From Clostridium sp. HBUAS56010 (GTDB taxonomy: Bacteria; Bacillota; Clostridia; Lachnospirales; Lachnospiraceae), in contig NZ_SULJ01000001.1 of the NCBI RefSeq assembly GCF_007115105.1, positions 124,001-188,000 of the forward strand: a stretch of 64,000 nt of DNA. Direction: 5' to 3'. Made by a program: the position numbers and the translations under genes. The notes under the pieces are model-generated. The model was not told where the DNA came from, did not search any database, and saw only the letters and a program-made list of their open reading frames with translations. Positions 1 through 11,897 of this stretch are shown in pieces (the stretch's first letter is position 1; every line of letters starts with the position of its first letter).

Positions 1-1380
1 AATGAGAGAGGCGGTTCCTTTTGATACATTTTTAAGAAGCCTTGCCAGAGCCGTGGTCATATCTGCAATTCCGGATGCATTTTGTATGGTCGCCATCCAT
101 TTGATGGAATTGAGTGTATTGTATAAAAAGTGAGGATTGATCTGACTTTGGAGAATCTGATATTCCAAATCCTTTTTCTGTTTCTCATCAGCCAGTTTCT
201 TGTCCAGTAAATGGAGAATATTCCCGGACATCTGGTTAATTCCGCTTCCAATCTGCCCAAGTTCATGATCCCATTCAATTGTAAAATCCCTTGAAAAGTC
301 TCCCCCGGAGATTTTGTCAATCTTATTACTTAATTTGCGAATCGGTCCCATAATAATCCGGTTCAAAAGAAACGTTAACAAAATTCCTAAAGAAACAATA
401 ATCAGGCATATTCCAAGAATCAGAAGCATGTACAGTTTTTTCTGCTGTTGAAACTGCTGTTCAGACAGGATCTGTGACAGATGCAGACCATTCATCCCGT
501 CTATCTGCCGTTCTACAATGATCCGTTTTCTTCCGTCTTCACCTGTAGCAGAAAATACCCGGGTACCTTCAGAGAGGGATTCATTTTCCGACATGGGAAT
601 CGGATCCTTGTAGGGAATTTGGGTTTCCTCCCATCTTCCGGAATGAAAATCATAGGTTTTATTTCCCATAGTCAAAAGGAGCACACTGTCGCCTGCAAGA
701 GGATAGGAAGACAGATAATCAGTAAAAAGTTTGGAGGAGACCTCCACATAGTTCCAGCCAATGATCTTGGAATTAAATTTATTATAAATAGGGCGCACAA
801 TCGGCAGAAACGTATCTTTGCTGATTTTAGAAAATGGATCTTCAATCATGCCTTCCCATAGAAAATCCCCTGACTCATACAAGTGGGAATAAAAGGGTTG
901 TTCTTTGATGATCGTTGCAGCATAGCCAGAAGAGTTGTTGGCGGAAGCGGACATCTGTAGGAAGTTATTTTTATTGGTAGAGGAAATGATCACTCTGGAG
1001 ATGTATTCGTTAGACCGGGTATTATAGTACTCTTCTTTTAAGCGGTTGTGGGTGGAGAGTGCCAGCGGCCGGAGGTTTTCTGTATCTTTATCCGCAGTAG
1101 GAAGTCTTGATTCATCTTTAAATGCTTCCAGATAGTCAAGAATTGCTTCGTTGGAACAGCACCATTTACTAAAGTAAATGATGTCTTTCATGTCGGCTGC
1201 TATGTTATTATTTGCCACTTGAAGGCTGAATTCGGCAGATTGGATCTGGTTTTTCCTTAAAAAGGACTGGAAAACTGAGAAGCAGACCGATGTGGTCAGA
1301 ATGGTAATAAGCAGGGTCAGAGAGGCGGTAAGTGCCATGAGTTTTCCCCGGATGGTTTTTGGAATGAACTTATTTAACAT
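1..1380 (-). CDS. YesM-type sensor histidine kinase, C-terminus cut by the window edge
   Basis: Membrane sensor kinase that would phosphorylate a YesN/AraC-type response regulator, probably encoded just beyond the left edge. The reading frame is open from the ATG at 1378-1380 to base 1, giving 460 residues. It starts MLNKFIPKTIRGK, followed by a first membrane segment at about residues 13-35, an extracellular sensor region, and a second membrane segment near residues 320-340. A HAMP-like stretch follows, then the H-box INPHFLYNTLNS with the phospho-acceptor His at residue 417. The ATPase domain lies outside the window. It is divergent from the ABC importer at 1711, so it probably controls that locus. 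The N-terminus and H-box identify the family clearly; the ligand is unknown. Confidence 0.93.
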   Translation of the reverse strand, partial: MLNKFIPKTIRGKLMALTASLTLLITILTTSVCFSVFQSFLRKNQIQSAEFSLQVANNNIAADMKDIIYFSKWCCSNEAILDYLEAFKDESRLPTADKDTENLRPLALSTHNRLKEEYYNTRSNEYISRVIISSTNKNNFLQMSASANNSSGYAATIIKEQPFYSHLYESGDFLWEGMIEDPFSKISKDTFLPIVRPIYNKFNSKIIGWNYVEVSSKLFTDYLSSYPLAGDSVLLLTMGNKTYDFHSGRWEETQIPYKDPIPMSENESLSEGTRVFSATGEDGRKRIIVERQIDGMNGLHLSQILSEQQFQQQKKLYMLLILGICLIIVSLGILLTFLLNRIIMGPIRKLSNKIDKISGGDFSRDFTIEWDHELGQIGSGINQMSGNILHLLDKKLADEKQKKDLEYQILQSQINPHFLYNTLNSIKWMATIQNASGIADMTTALARLLKNVSKGTASLI

Positions 1381-1436
1381 GATAAAGACAGGTACCTTCT
1401 TTCCTATTACAGTATTATGGTATAGGTTCACCTACA

Positions 1437-1465
1437 AAGTTAGCCTATTTCTTGTAAAATGTCAA
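1437..1465 (-). promoter_or_regulatory. Promoter for the histidine kinase
   Basis: On the minus strand a TTGACA -35 (1460-1465) and a TAACTT -10 (1437-1442) are separated by 17 bases. They lie about 57 bases upstream of the kinase start. The -35 is a perfect match and the -10 is moderate. Confidence 0.5.
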
Positions 1466-1610
1466 TGAAAAAGCAGGGGTGTTTTTTTATAATACAGGGT
1501 ATAACATACGAGAGAGAGAAATATTACCGTTTATCGTAAGAAATTACATGTTTAGAAAAGTTTAAAAAAGCCGATGAATAAATAGTGAATCTTTTCCAAG
1601 AGAAATTCCA

Positions 1611-1639
1611 TTCTTAATGGGAGAGATATCATTTATAAT
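1611..1639 (+). promoter_or_regulatory. Candidate promoter of the ABC sugar importer
   Basis: TTCTTA (1611-1616), a 17-base spacer and TATAAT (1634-1639) lie about 70 bases ahead of the binding-protein start. The -35 is weak, which would fit a promoter needing an AraC-type activator. The rest of the 330-base divergent gap (1381-1710) is AT-rich. A second TATAAT-like run near 1490 is the only other thing I see there. Confidence 0.4.
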
Positions 1640-1710
1640 TTTAGTATAGTAAATTTCTGCAATTTATGTGGTTTTTACTTTTTCATCAATACAAATCAGG
1701 AGGGATTACA

Positions 1711-3060
1711 ATGAAAAAAAGAAAGCTAAGTTTGTTACTGGCCTGTGCCATGGTAATAACCAGTCTTGCTGGTTGCGCCGGAAGCACGAAAGAGACTACC
1801 GCAGGTTCTCCAGATGGAGCAAAGGAAGAAACGAAAAAGCAGGAGGCAGCAAAATCAGCAGATGGCAGAACAACTTTAAAGTGGTCTGTATGGGATATCA
1901 GCACAACGACTTACTATCAACCGCTGATTGACGCATATGAAAAAGCGCATCCAGATGTGAAGATTGAAATGGTAGATTTAGGCTCCACCGATTATTCGAC
2001 TGTTCTCGCCACCGAGTTAACCGGAAGCGGCTCTGATTTTGATATTGTAATGGTAAAAGATGTTCCTGGATACATGACACTGGTCAACAAAGGAGTATTA
2101 GAGCCTCTGGATGCCTATATCCAGTCATCGAATGTAGATCTGACCCAGTATAAAGGACTTACTGATCAGATAACGGTAAAAGATCAGCTTTATGAGCTTC
2201 CATTCCGGAATGATTTCTGGGTAATGTTCTATAACAAAGATTTATTTGACAAAGCAGGCGTTGCTTATCCAACCAATGATATGACATTTGAGGAATATGA
2301 TAAATTAGTAAGAAGTGTCACAGTTGAAACACCAGGGCAGGAAGTTTACGGTGCCCATTACCATACATGGAGATCAGCAGTTCAGCTCTTTGGTATTTTA
2401 GACGGAAAAAATACGATTTTAGACGGAAAGTATGAATTTTTAAAACCATATTATGACATGGTGTTAAAAGAGCAGGAAGACGGCGTTACTCAGGATTATG
2501 CAACACTTAAAACCAGTGGTTTACATTATTCCGGTGCTTTTGCACAGGGAAATATTGCTACCATGAACATGGGAACATGGTTTATCTCAACTCTTATGGA
2601 GAAGATCCGTATTGGTGAATATACAGACTGTACCAATTGGGGAATTGCAAAATATCCTCACGCAGAAGGGGTTGAACCAGGGGCTACTCTTGCAACAATT
2701 ACGTCTCTTGCCATTCCTTCCAATGCACCTCATAAAGATCTTGCATGGGAATTCATCAACTTTGCCAGCGGCAAGGAAGGTGCAGAGATTCTGGCTGCTA
2801 CAGGAACCATTCCAGCAGTTATGAATGATACTGTTGCTGATCTGGTTTCCAGTGCAGACGGATTCCCTAAAGATGATTCCACCAGCACAGAAGCACTGAA
2901 CACTTCAAAGCTTTACCTGGAGATGCCTGTGAATGAAAAGAGTTCTGAAATTGAAATTGTATTGAATGAAGCACATGATGCCATTATGACGGGAAGTATG
3001 TCCGTTGACGATGGAATTGCTGAAATGAATGAAAAAGTCAGTGCGATCTTAGGTCAGTAA
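1711..3060 (+). CDS. ABC sugar transporter substrate-binding lipoprotein
   Basis: Extracellular solute-binding protein family 1 component of a carbohydrate ABC importer (CUT1 type), 449 residues. The chosen ATG has a strong AGGAGGG site 7 bases upstream; an in-frame ATG at 1666 lacks one. A basic N-terminus and hydrophobic stretch end in the lipobox LAGC, with Cys22 lipidated. A Thr/Lys/Glu-rich linker follows, then the binding fold (NDFWVMFYNKDLFDKAG is typical of the family). It is followed by a hairpin and then two permease genes. No ATPase gene is nearby, so a shared MsmX-like ATPase is likely. Downstream GH88, DUF2264 and GH2 genes suggest a uronic-acid-containing or galactosyl oligosaccharide as ligand (inference). 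Confidence 0.93.
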   Translation: MKKRKLSLLLACAMVITSLAGCAGSTKETTAGSPDGAKEETKKQEAAKSADGRTTLKWSVWDISTTTYYQPLIDAYEKAHPDVKIEMVDLGSTDYSTVLATELTGSGSDFDIVMVKDVPGYMTLVNKGVLEPLDAYIQSSNVDLTQYKGLTDQITVKDQLYELPFRNDFWVMFYNKDLFDKAGVAYPTNDMTFEEYDKLVRSVTVETPGQEVYGAHYHTWRSAVQLFGILDGKNTILDGKYEFLKPYYDMVLKEQEDGVTQDYATLKTSGLHYSGAFAQGNIATMNMGTWFISTLMEKIRIGEYTDCTNWGIAKYPHAEGVEPGATLATITSLAIPSNAPHKDLAWEFINFASGKEGAEILAATGTIPAVMNDTVADLVSSADGFPKDDSTSTEALNTSKLYLEMPVNEKSSEIEIVLNEAHDAIMTGSMSVDDGIAEMNEKVSAILGQ

Positions 3061-3080
3061 AGATCTGAAATGATAAAACA

Positions 3081-3106
3081 GGCGGGCAGCAAAAGCCCGC
3101 CTTATT
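3081..3106 (+). terminator. Intercistronic GC hairpin after the binding-protein gene
   Basis: GGCGGGC (3081-3087) pairs perfectly with GCCCGCC (3095-3101) over a 7-base loop and is followed by TTATTT. In an importer operon such a hairpin can act as a partial terminator or 3' stabiliser, giving more binding protein than permease. A matching hairpin sits in the same place in the importer at 59.6 kb. Confidence 0.7.
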
Positions 3107-3148
3107 TAAAAAACTTCTGATGCACATAGAAAAAGGAGGAAGAGTAAA

Positions 3149-4216
3149 ATGGCGAAGACAATAACAGAATCGCAAAAACAGGAAAAAATCGCTGCTTTGC
3201 AAAAACGGCGGGATTCGTTAAGTCTATTGCTTTCGGATACTGGAAGCAATAGAAGACGTGACAGCCTGATTGCGAAGATCGAAAAAATAGATGAAAATAT
3301 TAAAAAAATCCGTACCGGACAGCGCTTTACAAGACAGGAGAAGAGGAATCTGGTTGCTTACTCCTTCATAGCCCCCAACTTTATTGGATTTGCAGTCTTT
3401 ACGCTGGGACCGATTATTTTTGCTTTTGTTCTGGCTTTTATGGAATGGGATGGAAACAGCTCTATGAAGTTTGCAGGACTTAGTAATTTTGTTGCTATGT
3501 TTGTGAATGCGAGATTTCAGGCATCTTTCATTAACACCATTGTTTATTGTGCAGCCACGGTTCCTTTAACGCTTGTGTGTGCTCTTTTATTAGCGGTTGT
3601 TTTAAACCAGAAGATAAAAGGGAGAAACTTTTTCCGTACGGTCAGTTTCTTTCCTTATGTTGCATCATTAGTTGCGGTGGCGGCCGTATGGAACATGTTA
3701 TTCAGCCCCATGAAGAGCGGACCGGTTAATATGATTCTTTATAATCTGGGTGTCCATGCGAAAAGTCTTCCCAAGTGGGCAGCCGATCCCCACTGGGTCA
3801 TGTTTACCATTATATTATTCAGTGTCTGGAAAAACATGGGATATTATATGATTATATATCTGGCAGGTTTGCAGGGAATTAACGGCGAGCTTTATGAGGC
3901 GGCAGGCCTTGACGGCTGTAACACATGGCAAAAATTCCGGTACATTACCTGGCCCCAGCTTCAGCCTACAACGTTCTTTGTAACCATTATCCTGACGATC
4001 AACTGCTTTAAGGTATACGATATTGTTTATATGCTGGCAGGAGGTTCCAATGGTATTGTAAGTTCCCAGGCGATGGTACTTGTTTATCACATTTATGAAG
4101 AAGCATTCCGTAACTGGAATCTGGGATATGCAAGTGCGGTAGCAATGGTATTATTCTTAATGGTTCTTGCTGTAACACTGGTTCAGTTCCGTGGCGAAAG
4201 AAAATATGCAAACTAA
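3149..4216 (+). CDS. ABC sugar transporter permease (UgpA/LacF type)
   Basis: Integral-membrane permease of the CUT1 importer, 355 residues, with AAAGGAGG upstream of the ATG. A charged, probably helical/coiled-coil cytoplasmic extension covers about the first 65 residues (repeated Lys/Glu/Arg/Ile pattern). About six membrane spans follow, beginning at VAYSFIAPNFIGF. The EAA loop, YEAAGLDGCNTWQKFRYITW, which contacts the ATPase, lies around residues 247-266. The N-terminal extension is longer than in most UgpA-like permeases. It pairs with the permease that starts 15 bases downstream. Confidence 0.94.
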   Translation: MAKTITESQKQEKIAALQKRRDSLSLLLSDTGSNRRRDSLIAKIEKIDENIKKIRTGQRFTRQEKRNLVAYSFIAPNFIGFAVFTLGPIIFAFVLAFMEWDGNSSMKFAGLSNFVAMFVNARFQASFINTIVYCAATVPLTLVCALLLAVVLNQKIKGRNFFRTVSFFPYVASLVAVAAVWNMLFSPMKSGPVNMILYNLGVHAKSLPKWAADPHWVMFTIILFSVWKNMGYYMIIYLAGLQGINGELYEAAGLDGCNTWQKFRYITWPQLQPTTFFVTIILTINCFKVYDIVYMLAGGSNGIVSSQAMVLVYHIYEEAFRNWNLGYASAVAMVLFLMVLAVTLVQFRGERKYAN

Positions 4217-4231
4217 AAAGGAGGATTCGTT

Positions 4232-5068
4232 ATGAGAAATAAAAGTACAAATTCAGCAATAAGCAAATGCCTCCTTTACGTGGTTTTGATCATTTTGACA
4301 TTTGCCATGCTGGTTCCGTTTGCCTGGATGCTTTCCGCTTCCTTAAAATTTGATAAGGATGTTTTTATCTTCCCAATTAAGTGGATTCCCCAAAATCCAA
4401 AATGGAGAAATTATCTGGATATCTGGACGAAGATTCCTCTTATGACCTTTGTATTAAATACTGTAAAAATTACGTTGATTGTTACCTTTTTGCAGCTTTT
4501 GACCAGCAGTTTTGCTGCATATGCGTTTGCAAAATTAAAATTCCGTTATAAAAACTTTTTATTCATGGCATATATTGCAACCATTGCGGTGCCCTGGCAG
4601 GTATATATGGTTCCTCAGTTTATGATGATGAGAAACTTTGGACTGAATAATTCCCATCTTGCAATTATTTTTCTTCAGGCGTTTTCTGCTTTTGGTGTGT
4701 TTATGATGCGGCAGTTTTATCAGGGAATTCCGGATGAACTTTGTGAAGCAGCAAGAATTGATGGGATGAGTGAGTATCAGATCTATGCAAAGATTATGCT
4801 CCCTCTGTCTAAACCCGCACTTTCTACATTAACCATCTTTACCTTTGTAAATACCTGGAACGATTTTTTGGGACCGTTAATCTATTTAAAAACAGAAGCG
4901 AAAAAGACCCTGCAATTAGGATTAAAGATGTTTATCAGCCAGTATAGTTCGGAATATGGATTAATCATGGCAGCATCGGTTCTTTCTCTTGTTCCTGTGC
5001 TGATTGTATTCCTGTCTCTTCAGAAACACTTTGTAGAAGGGGTGGCAGCAACTGGAGTGAAAGGATAA
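4232..5068 (+). CDS. ABC sugar transporter permease (UgpE/MalG type)
   Basis: Second permease subunit, 278 residues, about six membrane spans. It has AAAGGAGG upstream and lies 15 bases after the first permease, so the two are translated from one message. The EAA loop CEAARIDGMSEYQIYAKIML sits at about residues 171-190. The C-terminus, VEGVAATGVKG, is the usual ending of this family. It forms the transmembrane pore with the preceding permease. Confidence 0.95.
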   Translation: MRNKSTNSAISKCLLYVVLIILTFAMLVPFAWMLSASLKFDKDVFIFPIKWIPQNPKWRNYLDIWTKIPLMTFVLNTVKITLIVTFLQLLTSSFAAYAFAKLKFRYKNFLFMAYIATIAVPWQVYMVPQFMMMRNFGLNNSHLAIIFLQAFSAFGVFMMRQFYQGIPDELCEAARIDGMSEYQIYAKIMLPLSKPALSTLTIFTFVNTWNDFLGPLIYLKTEAKKTLQLGLKMFISQYSSEYGLIMAASVLSLVPVLIVFLSLQKHFVEGVAATGVKG

Positions 5069-5071
5069 TCA

Positions 5072-5143
5072 ATGAAGATGATAAAGAATTTTGTGGACCA
5101 GTATGATAACTGTCTGAGAGCAAACTGGTTTTTAAAAGAGTAA
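5072..5143 (+). CDS. Possible 23-residue microprotein at the end of the importer operon
   Basis: An ATG three bases after the permease stop opens a 23-codon frame ending in TAA. The product starts MKMIKNFVDQYDN and ends LRANWFLKE. It would be amphipathic and charged. Its ribosome site would be the AAAGGATAA overlapping the permease stop. It lies upstream of the operon terminator, so it would be transcribed. I do not recognise it, and a frame this short can arise by chance. Confidence 0.25.
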   Translation: MKMIKNFVDQYDNCLRANWFLKE

Positions 5144-5163
5144 AACCGGAATATTTTTATTGA

Positions 5164-5197
5164 GGGACCGGCGGTATATAGCCGTCGGTTCCTTTTT
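5164..5197 (+). terminator. Rho-independent terminator after the importer genes
   Basis: GGGACCGGCGG (5164-5174) pairs with CCGTCGGTTCC (5182-5192) in an 11-base stem with two G-U pairs, followed by TTTTT. It separates the transporter genes from the GH88 gene, so the enzymes may need read-through or their own promoter. Confidence 0.8.
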
Positions 5198-5246
5198 GAG
5201 AAAATAGAAAGGGATAGATTTTAGTTTCATGAGGAGGAAAAAAACA

Positions 5247-6428
5247 ATGAACAGACAAGTTGAGCAATTGCTGAAAGAAAAGCCGGAATTGTCAGAAGAA
5301 ATGTGCCAAAAAGCTATGGATTTTGCCGTTGACCAGGTGAGCAGCAATTTAAAAGAATTTACGCATTCTTTTAAGAAGGCATTTAGCGAAGACGGTTTTT
5401 ATAAACCAACCCCCAATGTAAACTGGACGACAGGTTTCTGGACCGGGCAGATATGGCTTGCCTATGAATGGAAACAATCAGAAGAATTGAAAAATGCAGG
5501 GCAGATTCAGATTGAAAGCTTTTTAGACCGGATTAACAGAAAAGTAGAAGTAGATCATCATGACATGGGATTTTTATATTCACCTTCCTGCGTGGCTGGT
5601 TACAAGCTGATAGGGGATGAAAAGGGCAGGGAAGCAGCAATAAAGGCGGCGGATCAACTCATAAGCCGTTTTCAGCCGGTCGGAGGATTTATTCAGGCAT
5701 GGGGACCTATGAACCAGCCGGAAAATTACCGGTTTATCATTGATTGTCTTTTAAATCTTCCGTTATTATATTGGGCAACCGGGGAGACAACAGATGAAAA
5801 GTACCGGGAAGTGGCAGAAAAGCATATTCACACCGCAATTGCAAATGTGATCAGAGATGACTATTCTACCTGGCATACTTTTTTCATGAATATGGAAACG
5901 GGAGCACCGGATCATGGAGCAACCTGCCAGGGATACCGGGATGGCTCTGCCTGGGCAAGAGGCCAGGCATGGGGCGTGTATGGCTGTGCAATGGCTTACC
6001 GCTATACCCGTCGTTTAGAGTATCTGGAAGATTTTAAACATGTTACAGATTATTATCTGGAGCATCTTCCTTCGGATCTGGTTCCTTACTGGGATCTGGA
6101 ATTCGGAGAAGGTTCAGATGAACCAAGGGATTCCTCCTCTGCCTCTATTGCTGCCTGTGGAATGCTTGAGATGGCAAAATACTTAGAAAAAGAGGATGCT
6201 GCCCGCTATCGCTCCATAGCAAAGAAAATCATGGCATCGGTTGTGGAATATTATGCAGTAAAAGATGAAAAGGAATCCAACGGACTGGTTCTTCACAGTA
6301 CCTATTCAAAAAAGTCCCCTTATAACACCTGCACACCGGAAGGGGTGGATGAATGCAACATCTGGGGTGACTATTTTTATATGGAGGCACTGACCCGTTT
6401 GTCTAAGGATTGGAATCCATACTGGTAA
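5247..6428 (+). CDS. GH88-family unsaturated glucuronyl hydrolase
   Basis: Cytoplasmic hydrolase that removes the 4,5-unsaturated uronic acid left at the non-reducing end of lyase-generated oligosaccharides. It has 393 residues, with GAGGAGG upstream of this ATG; an ATG 18 bases earlier overlaps that site. Family marks are WTTGFWTGQIWLAYEW, the HHDMGF motif (Asp106) and IIDCLLNLPLLYWA (Asp166). The 60-residue spacing of these aspartates matches the catalytic pair of characterised GH88 enzymes. DGSAWARGQAWGVYG is also typical of the (alpha/alpha)6 barrel. It precedes a DUF2264 gene by 26 bases. GH105 is the main alternative, but the HHD motif favours GH88. Confidence 0.9.
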   Translation: MNRQVEQLLKEKPELSEEMCQKAMDFAVDQVSSNLKEFTHSFKKAFSEDGFYKPTPNVNWTTGFWTGQIWLAYEWKQSEELKNAGQIQIESFLDRINRKVEVDHHDMGFLYSPSCVAGYKLIGDEKGREAAIKAADQLISRFQPVGGFIQAWGPMNQPENYRFIIDCLLNLPLLYWATGETTDEKYREVAEKHIHTAIANVIRDDYSTWHTFFMNMETGAPDHGATCQGYRDGSAWARGQAWGVYGCAMAYRYTRRLEYLEDFKHVTDYYLEHLPSDLVPYWDLEFGEGSDEPRDSSSASIAACGMLEMAKYLEKEDAARYRSIAKKIMASVVEYYAVKDEKESNGLVLHSTYSKKSPYNTCTPEGVDECNIWGDYFYMEALTRLSKDWNPYW

Positions 6429-6454
6429 AGGAATGATAACAGGAAAAGAGGCGA

Positions 6455-8164
6455 ATGAATGTGAAACTTGAATCAAAAGAGGATTATCGCCAGTGGATGC
6501 ATCAGGTGCTGGACCCTTTAAAACCATTGTACAGCAAGGGGGGAGCAAGACTTCATCTGGGAGACAGCGGAGTGACTTACCCGAAAACAAGTATCGAAAT
6601 GGAGGCATTTTCCCGGCCTTTGTGGGCTTTGGTCCCATACTGGCTTGGAGGAGGCAGCGGATTTGAAGAGATATACCAAAAGGGGCTGCTTCATGGAACT
6701 GATCCGGAGCATCCGGAATACTGGGGAGGGTTTGGAGATTATGACCAGAAGTTTGTGGAAATGGCAGCGATTGCATGCAGTCTGATTTTTACTCCCCAGA
6801 TAACCTGGGAGCCGTTAGGAGAAAAAGGAAGAGCGAATCTTGCTGACTGGCTTTATGGGATTAATGAACATATAATACCAGACTGCAACTGGCAGTTTTT
6901 TATGATTTTAGTTAATGTGGCGCTGAAAAAAAGAGGATGCCGCTACAGCAGGGAATGTCTGGATAAGGGGCTTTCAAAAATTGAAAGCTATTATATCGGA
7001 GAGGGCTGGTATCGGGATGGAGGTTCCAGTCAAAAGGATTATTATATTTCTTTTGCGCTTCACTATTATGGACTGGTCTATGCAAAGGCGATGAGAGAAG
7101 AGGACCCTGACCGGTGTCAGCGGTTTTTAGAACGTGCCGTATTATTTGCAAGGGATTTTATCTATTGGTTTGATGAAAATGGTGCTGCGCTTCCCTTTGG
7201 AAGAAGTCTTTCTTACCGTTTTGGAGAGGCTGCTTTCTGGTCTGCGTATTTATTCGCAGGTCTTGATGATATTCCGGTCGGGGTAGTAAAAGGTTTGATT
7301 TCCCGCCATTTAAACTGGTGGCTGGACCAAAAGATGTTTGACCGGGATGGTGTGCTGACGATTGGTTATAGCTATCCAAACCTGATTATGGCGGAACGGT
7401 ACAATGCCCCTGGTTCTCCTTACTGGGGAATGAAGACACTTTTGTGTCTGGGACTTGCGGACGATCACCCATTTTGGAGTGAAAAGGCAGAACCCCTCCC
7501 CCGGCTGTCTGACATAAAGATGCTTAAACAGGCAGATATGCTTATGCACCGTCATGGAAACGATGTGGTTGCTTATCCGGCAGGTGTGTGTGAAAAATAT
7601 GGACATGGACACGTACCGGAAAAGTATTCAAAATTTGCTTATTCAACCAGATTCGGTTTTTCTGTTGCAAGAAGCCAGATTGTGCTTCATGAAAATGCTC
7701 CCGATTCAGCGCTTGCTTTTGTCATTGACGGGGATGATTATGTATTTGTGAGAAAATACAGTGACTCGTATGAGGTGTTGGAGGATAAGGTAATCAGCAC
7801 ATGGCAGCCATTTCCTGGAATTAAGGTTACAACTACTATTATTCCAAAGGAAGAGGGGCATTTAAGGATTCATGAGATTGAAAGCCAATATGACTGCAGG
7901 GCATATGACTGTGGTTTTTCTGTTGAGAAGTTTACAGAAGGCTATGAACAGAACTCTGAGGGAGAAGAAGCTGTTGTTTTCCATAAAAAGCAGGGGTGTA
8001 AAGTACGGGGGAAAGGTCCGGGAGCATCTGGAATTGTTATAGAAGCAGATCCTAATACCAATGTACTTTATCCCAATGCTTCGATTCCGGCAGTCTGCTA
8101 CAGGGTGAAAAAAGAAGAACGGGTTTGCTTAGAAACCATGGTGACAAGTTTTTTATGGAATTAG
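6455..8164 (+). CDS. DUF2264 family protein, probable glycan-active enzyme
   Basis: 569-residue protein matching the DUF2264 family, with no signal peptide and hence cytoplasmic. Landmarks are the N-terminal SRPLWALVPYWLGGGSGF, GWYRDGGSSQKDYYISFALH near residues 184-203, and ALPFGRSLSYRFGEAAFWSA, all rich in the aromatic and acidic residues expected of a toroid sugar-binding cleft. The C-terminal third looks beta-rich. It follows GH88 by 26 bases, and a homologue sits beside the second GH88 at 36.4 kb. This suggests it acts on the same uronic-acid oligosaccharides, as hydrolase or lyase. I recall, without being able to check, that related proteins have been assigned to a CAZy beta-glucuronidase family. 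Confidence 0.85.
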   Translation: MNVKLESKEDYRQWMHQVLDPLKPLYSKGGARLHLGDSGVTYPKTSIEMEAFSRPLWALVPYWLGGGSGFEEIYQKGLLHGTDPEHPEYWGGFGDYDQKFVEMAAIACSLIFTPQITWEPLGEKGRANLADWLYGINEHIIPDCNWQFFMILVNVALKKRGCRYSRECLDKGLSKIESYYIGEGWYRDGGSSQKDYYISFALHYYGLVYAKAMREEDPDRCQRFLERAVLFARDFIYWFDENGAALPFGRSLSYRFGEAAFWSAYLFAGLDDIPVGVVKGLISRHLNWWLDQKMFDRDGVLTIGYSYPNLIMAERYNAPGSPYWGMKTLLCLGLADDHPFWSEKAEPLPRLSDIKMLKQADMLMHRHGNDVVAYPAGVCEKYGHGHVPEKYSKFAYSTRFGFSVARSQIVLHENAPDSALAFVIDGDDYVFVRKYSDSYEVLEDKVISTWQPFPGIKVTTTIIPKEEGHLRIHEIESQYDCRAYDCGFSVEKFTEGYEQNSEGEEAVVFHKKQGCKVRGKGPGASGIVIEADPNTNVLYPNASIPAVCYRVKKEERVCLETMVTSFLWN

Positions 8165-8226
8165 GCAATCTGTAATTCTTGCTTCTTTTGATCAGGCGGA
8201 TTATAATGAAGCCATAGTTTTTATAA

Positions 8227-11265
<3,039 letters not shown>

Positions 11266-11295
11266 AGAAACAAACGAGAAAAATGGGGGCGAAGT

Positions 11296-11655
11296 ATGGA
11301 ATATCAGTGGATTGATGAATACTTGAAATCAATGAAAGGCGTGACCAGTGATTATAAAAAGGAAAGGAACTGGGTTCGGTACTTTATAGGAGGCAAAATG
11401 TTTGCGGCAGTTTGCATGACAGAAAAAGGGGTAACCGATTTCGTCACTTTGAAGCTGGAACCGGCAGAAGGTGAATTTTTAAGACGGAGATATGAAGATA
11501 TTATTCCCGGGCATTATTTGAATAAGCTCTATTGGAACTCCGTGAAAGCCAATGGGAATATTCCCAAAAACCTCTTAAGTGATTTACTTGAGAAATCCTA
11601 TTACCTGGTGTTGTCAAAGATATCCAAAAAGCAGAAGGAGGAACTTTTTTGTTGA
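11296..11655 (+). CDS. MmcQ/YjbR family protein
   Basis: 119-residue protein of the YjbR/MmcQ family (CyaY-like fold, sometimes called DNA-binding). Recognisable features are VRYFIGGKMFAAV, VTLKLEP and the C-terminal GHYLNKLYWNSVKANGNIP. It starts 30 bases after the beta-galactosidase behind GGGGGCG and probably rides on the end of that transcript. The biological role of the family is not established, and nothing in the context resolves it. Confidence 0.85.
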   Translation: MEYQWIDEYLKSMKGVTSDYKKERNWVRYFIGGKMFAAVCMTEKGVTDFVTLKLEPAEGEFLRRRYEDIIPGHYLNKLYWNSVKANGNIPKNLLSDLLEKSYYLVLSKISKKQKEELFC

Positions 11656-11670
11656 ATTTCCATAATTTAC

Positions 11671-11699
11671 TTGACAAATCAAATTATGGGCAGTATTCT
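11671..11699 (+). promoter_or_regulatory. Promoter of the ABC exporter leader
   Basis: Perfect TTGACA (11671-11676), a 17-base spacer, and TATTCT (11694-11699). Transcription would start near 11706, giving a leader of about 330 bases before the first exporter gene. Confidence 0.75.
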
Positions 11700-11744
11700 A
11701 ATTATTAGAAATATTCAAAAAATATAGAAAAGGAGGCAGTTATC

Positions 11745-11858
11745 ATGAGAAGCATAATTGGAATGATTGGAAGCAGTAGAAGAAAGAACAAAAATTTAAT
11801 TAGATATCATGTTCAGTCTGCCTCATGGAATATAGAATCCTTTTTTCTTGCCGAATAA
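11745..11858 (+). CDS. 37-residue putative leader peptide of the ABC exporter operon
   Basis: An ATG preceded by AAAAGGAGG, one of the best ribosome sites in the window, opens a 37-codon frame starting MRSIIGMIGSSRRKNKN and ending ESFFLAE. It sits about 40 bases after a strong promoter and before two tandem terminators that precede a heterodimeric drug-exporter pair. This is the layout of ribosome-mediated attenuation, as for bmrB ahead of Bacillus subtilis bmrCD (established example). The peptide itself is probably not functional. Codons 24-25 contain CAGTCT (11814-11819), which can pair with the 3' arm of the first terminator. Confidence 0.65.
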   Translation: MRSIIGMIGSSRRKNKNLIRYHVQSASWNIESFFLAE

Positions 11859-11897
11859 GGGTGGCTTCTGTTTTTACGGAAGTATTTTATGAGAATA

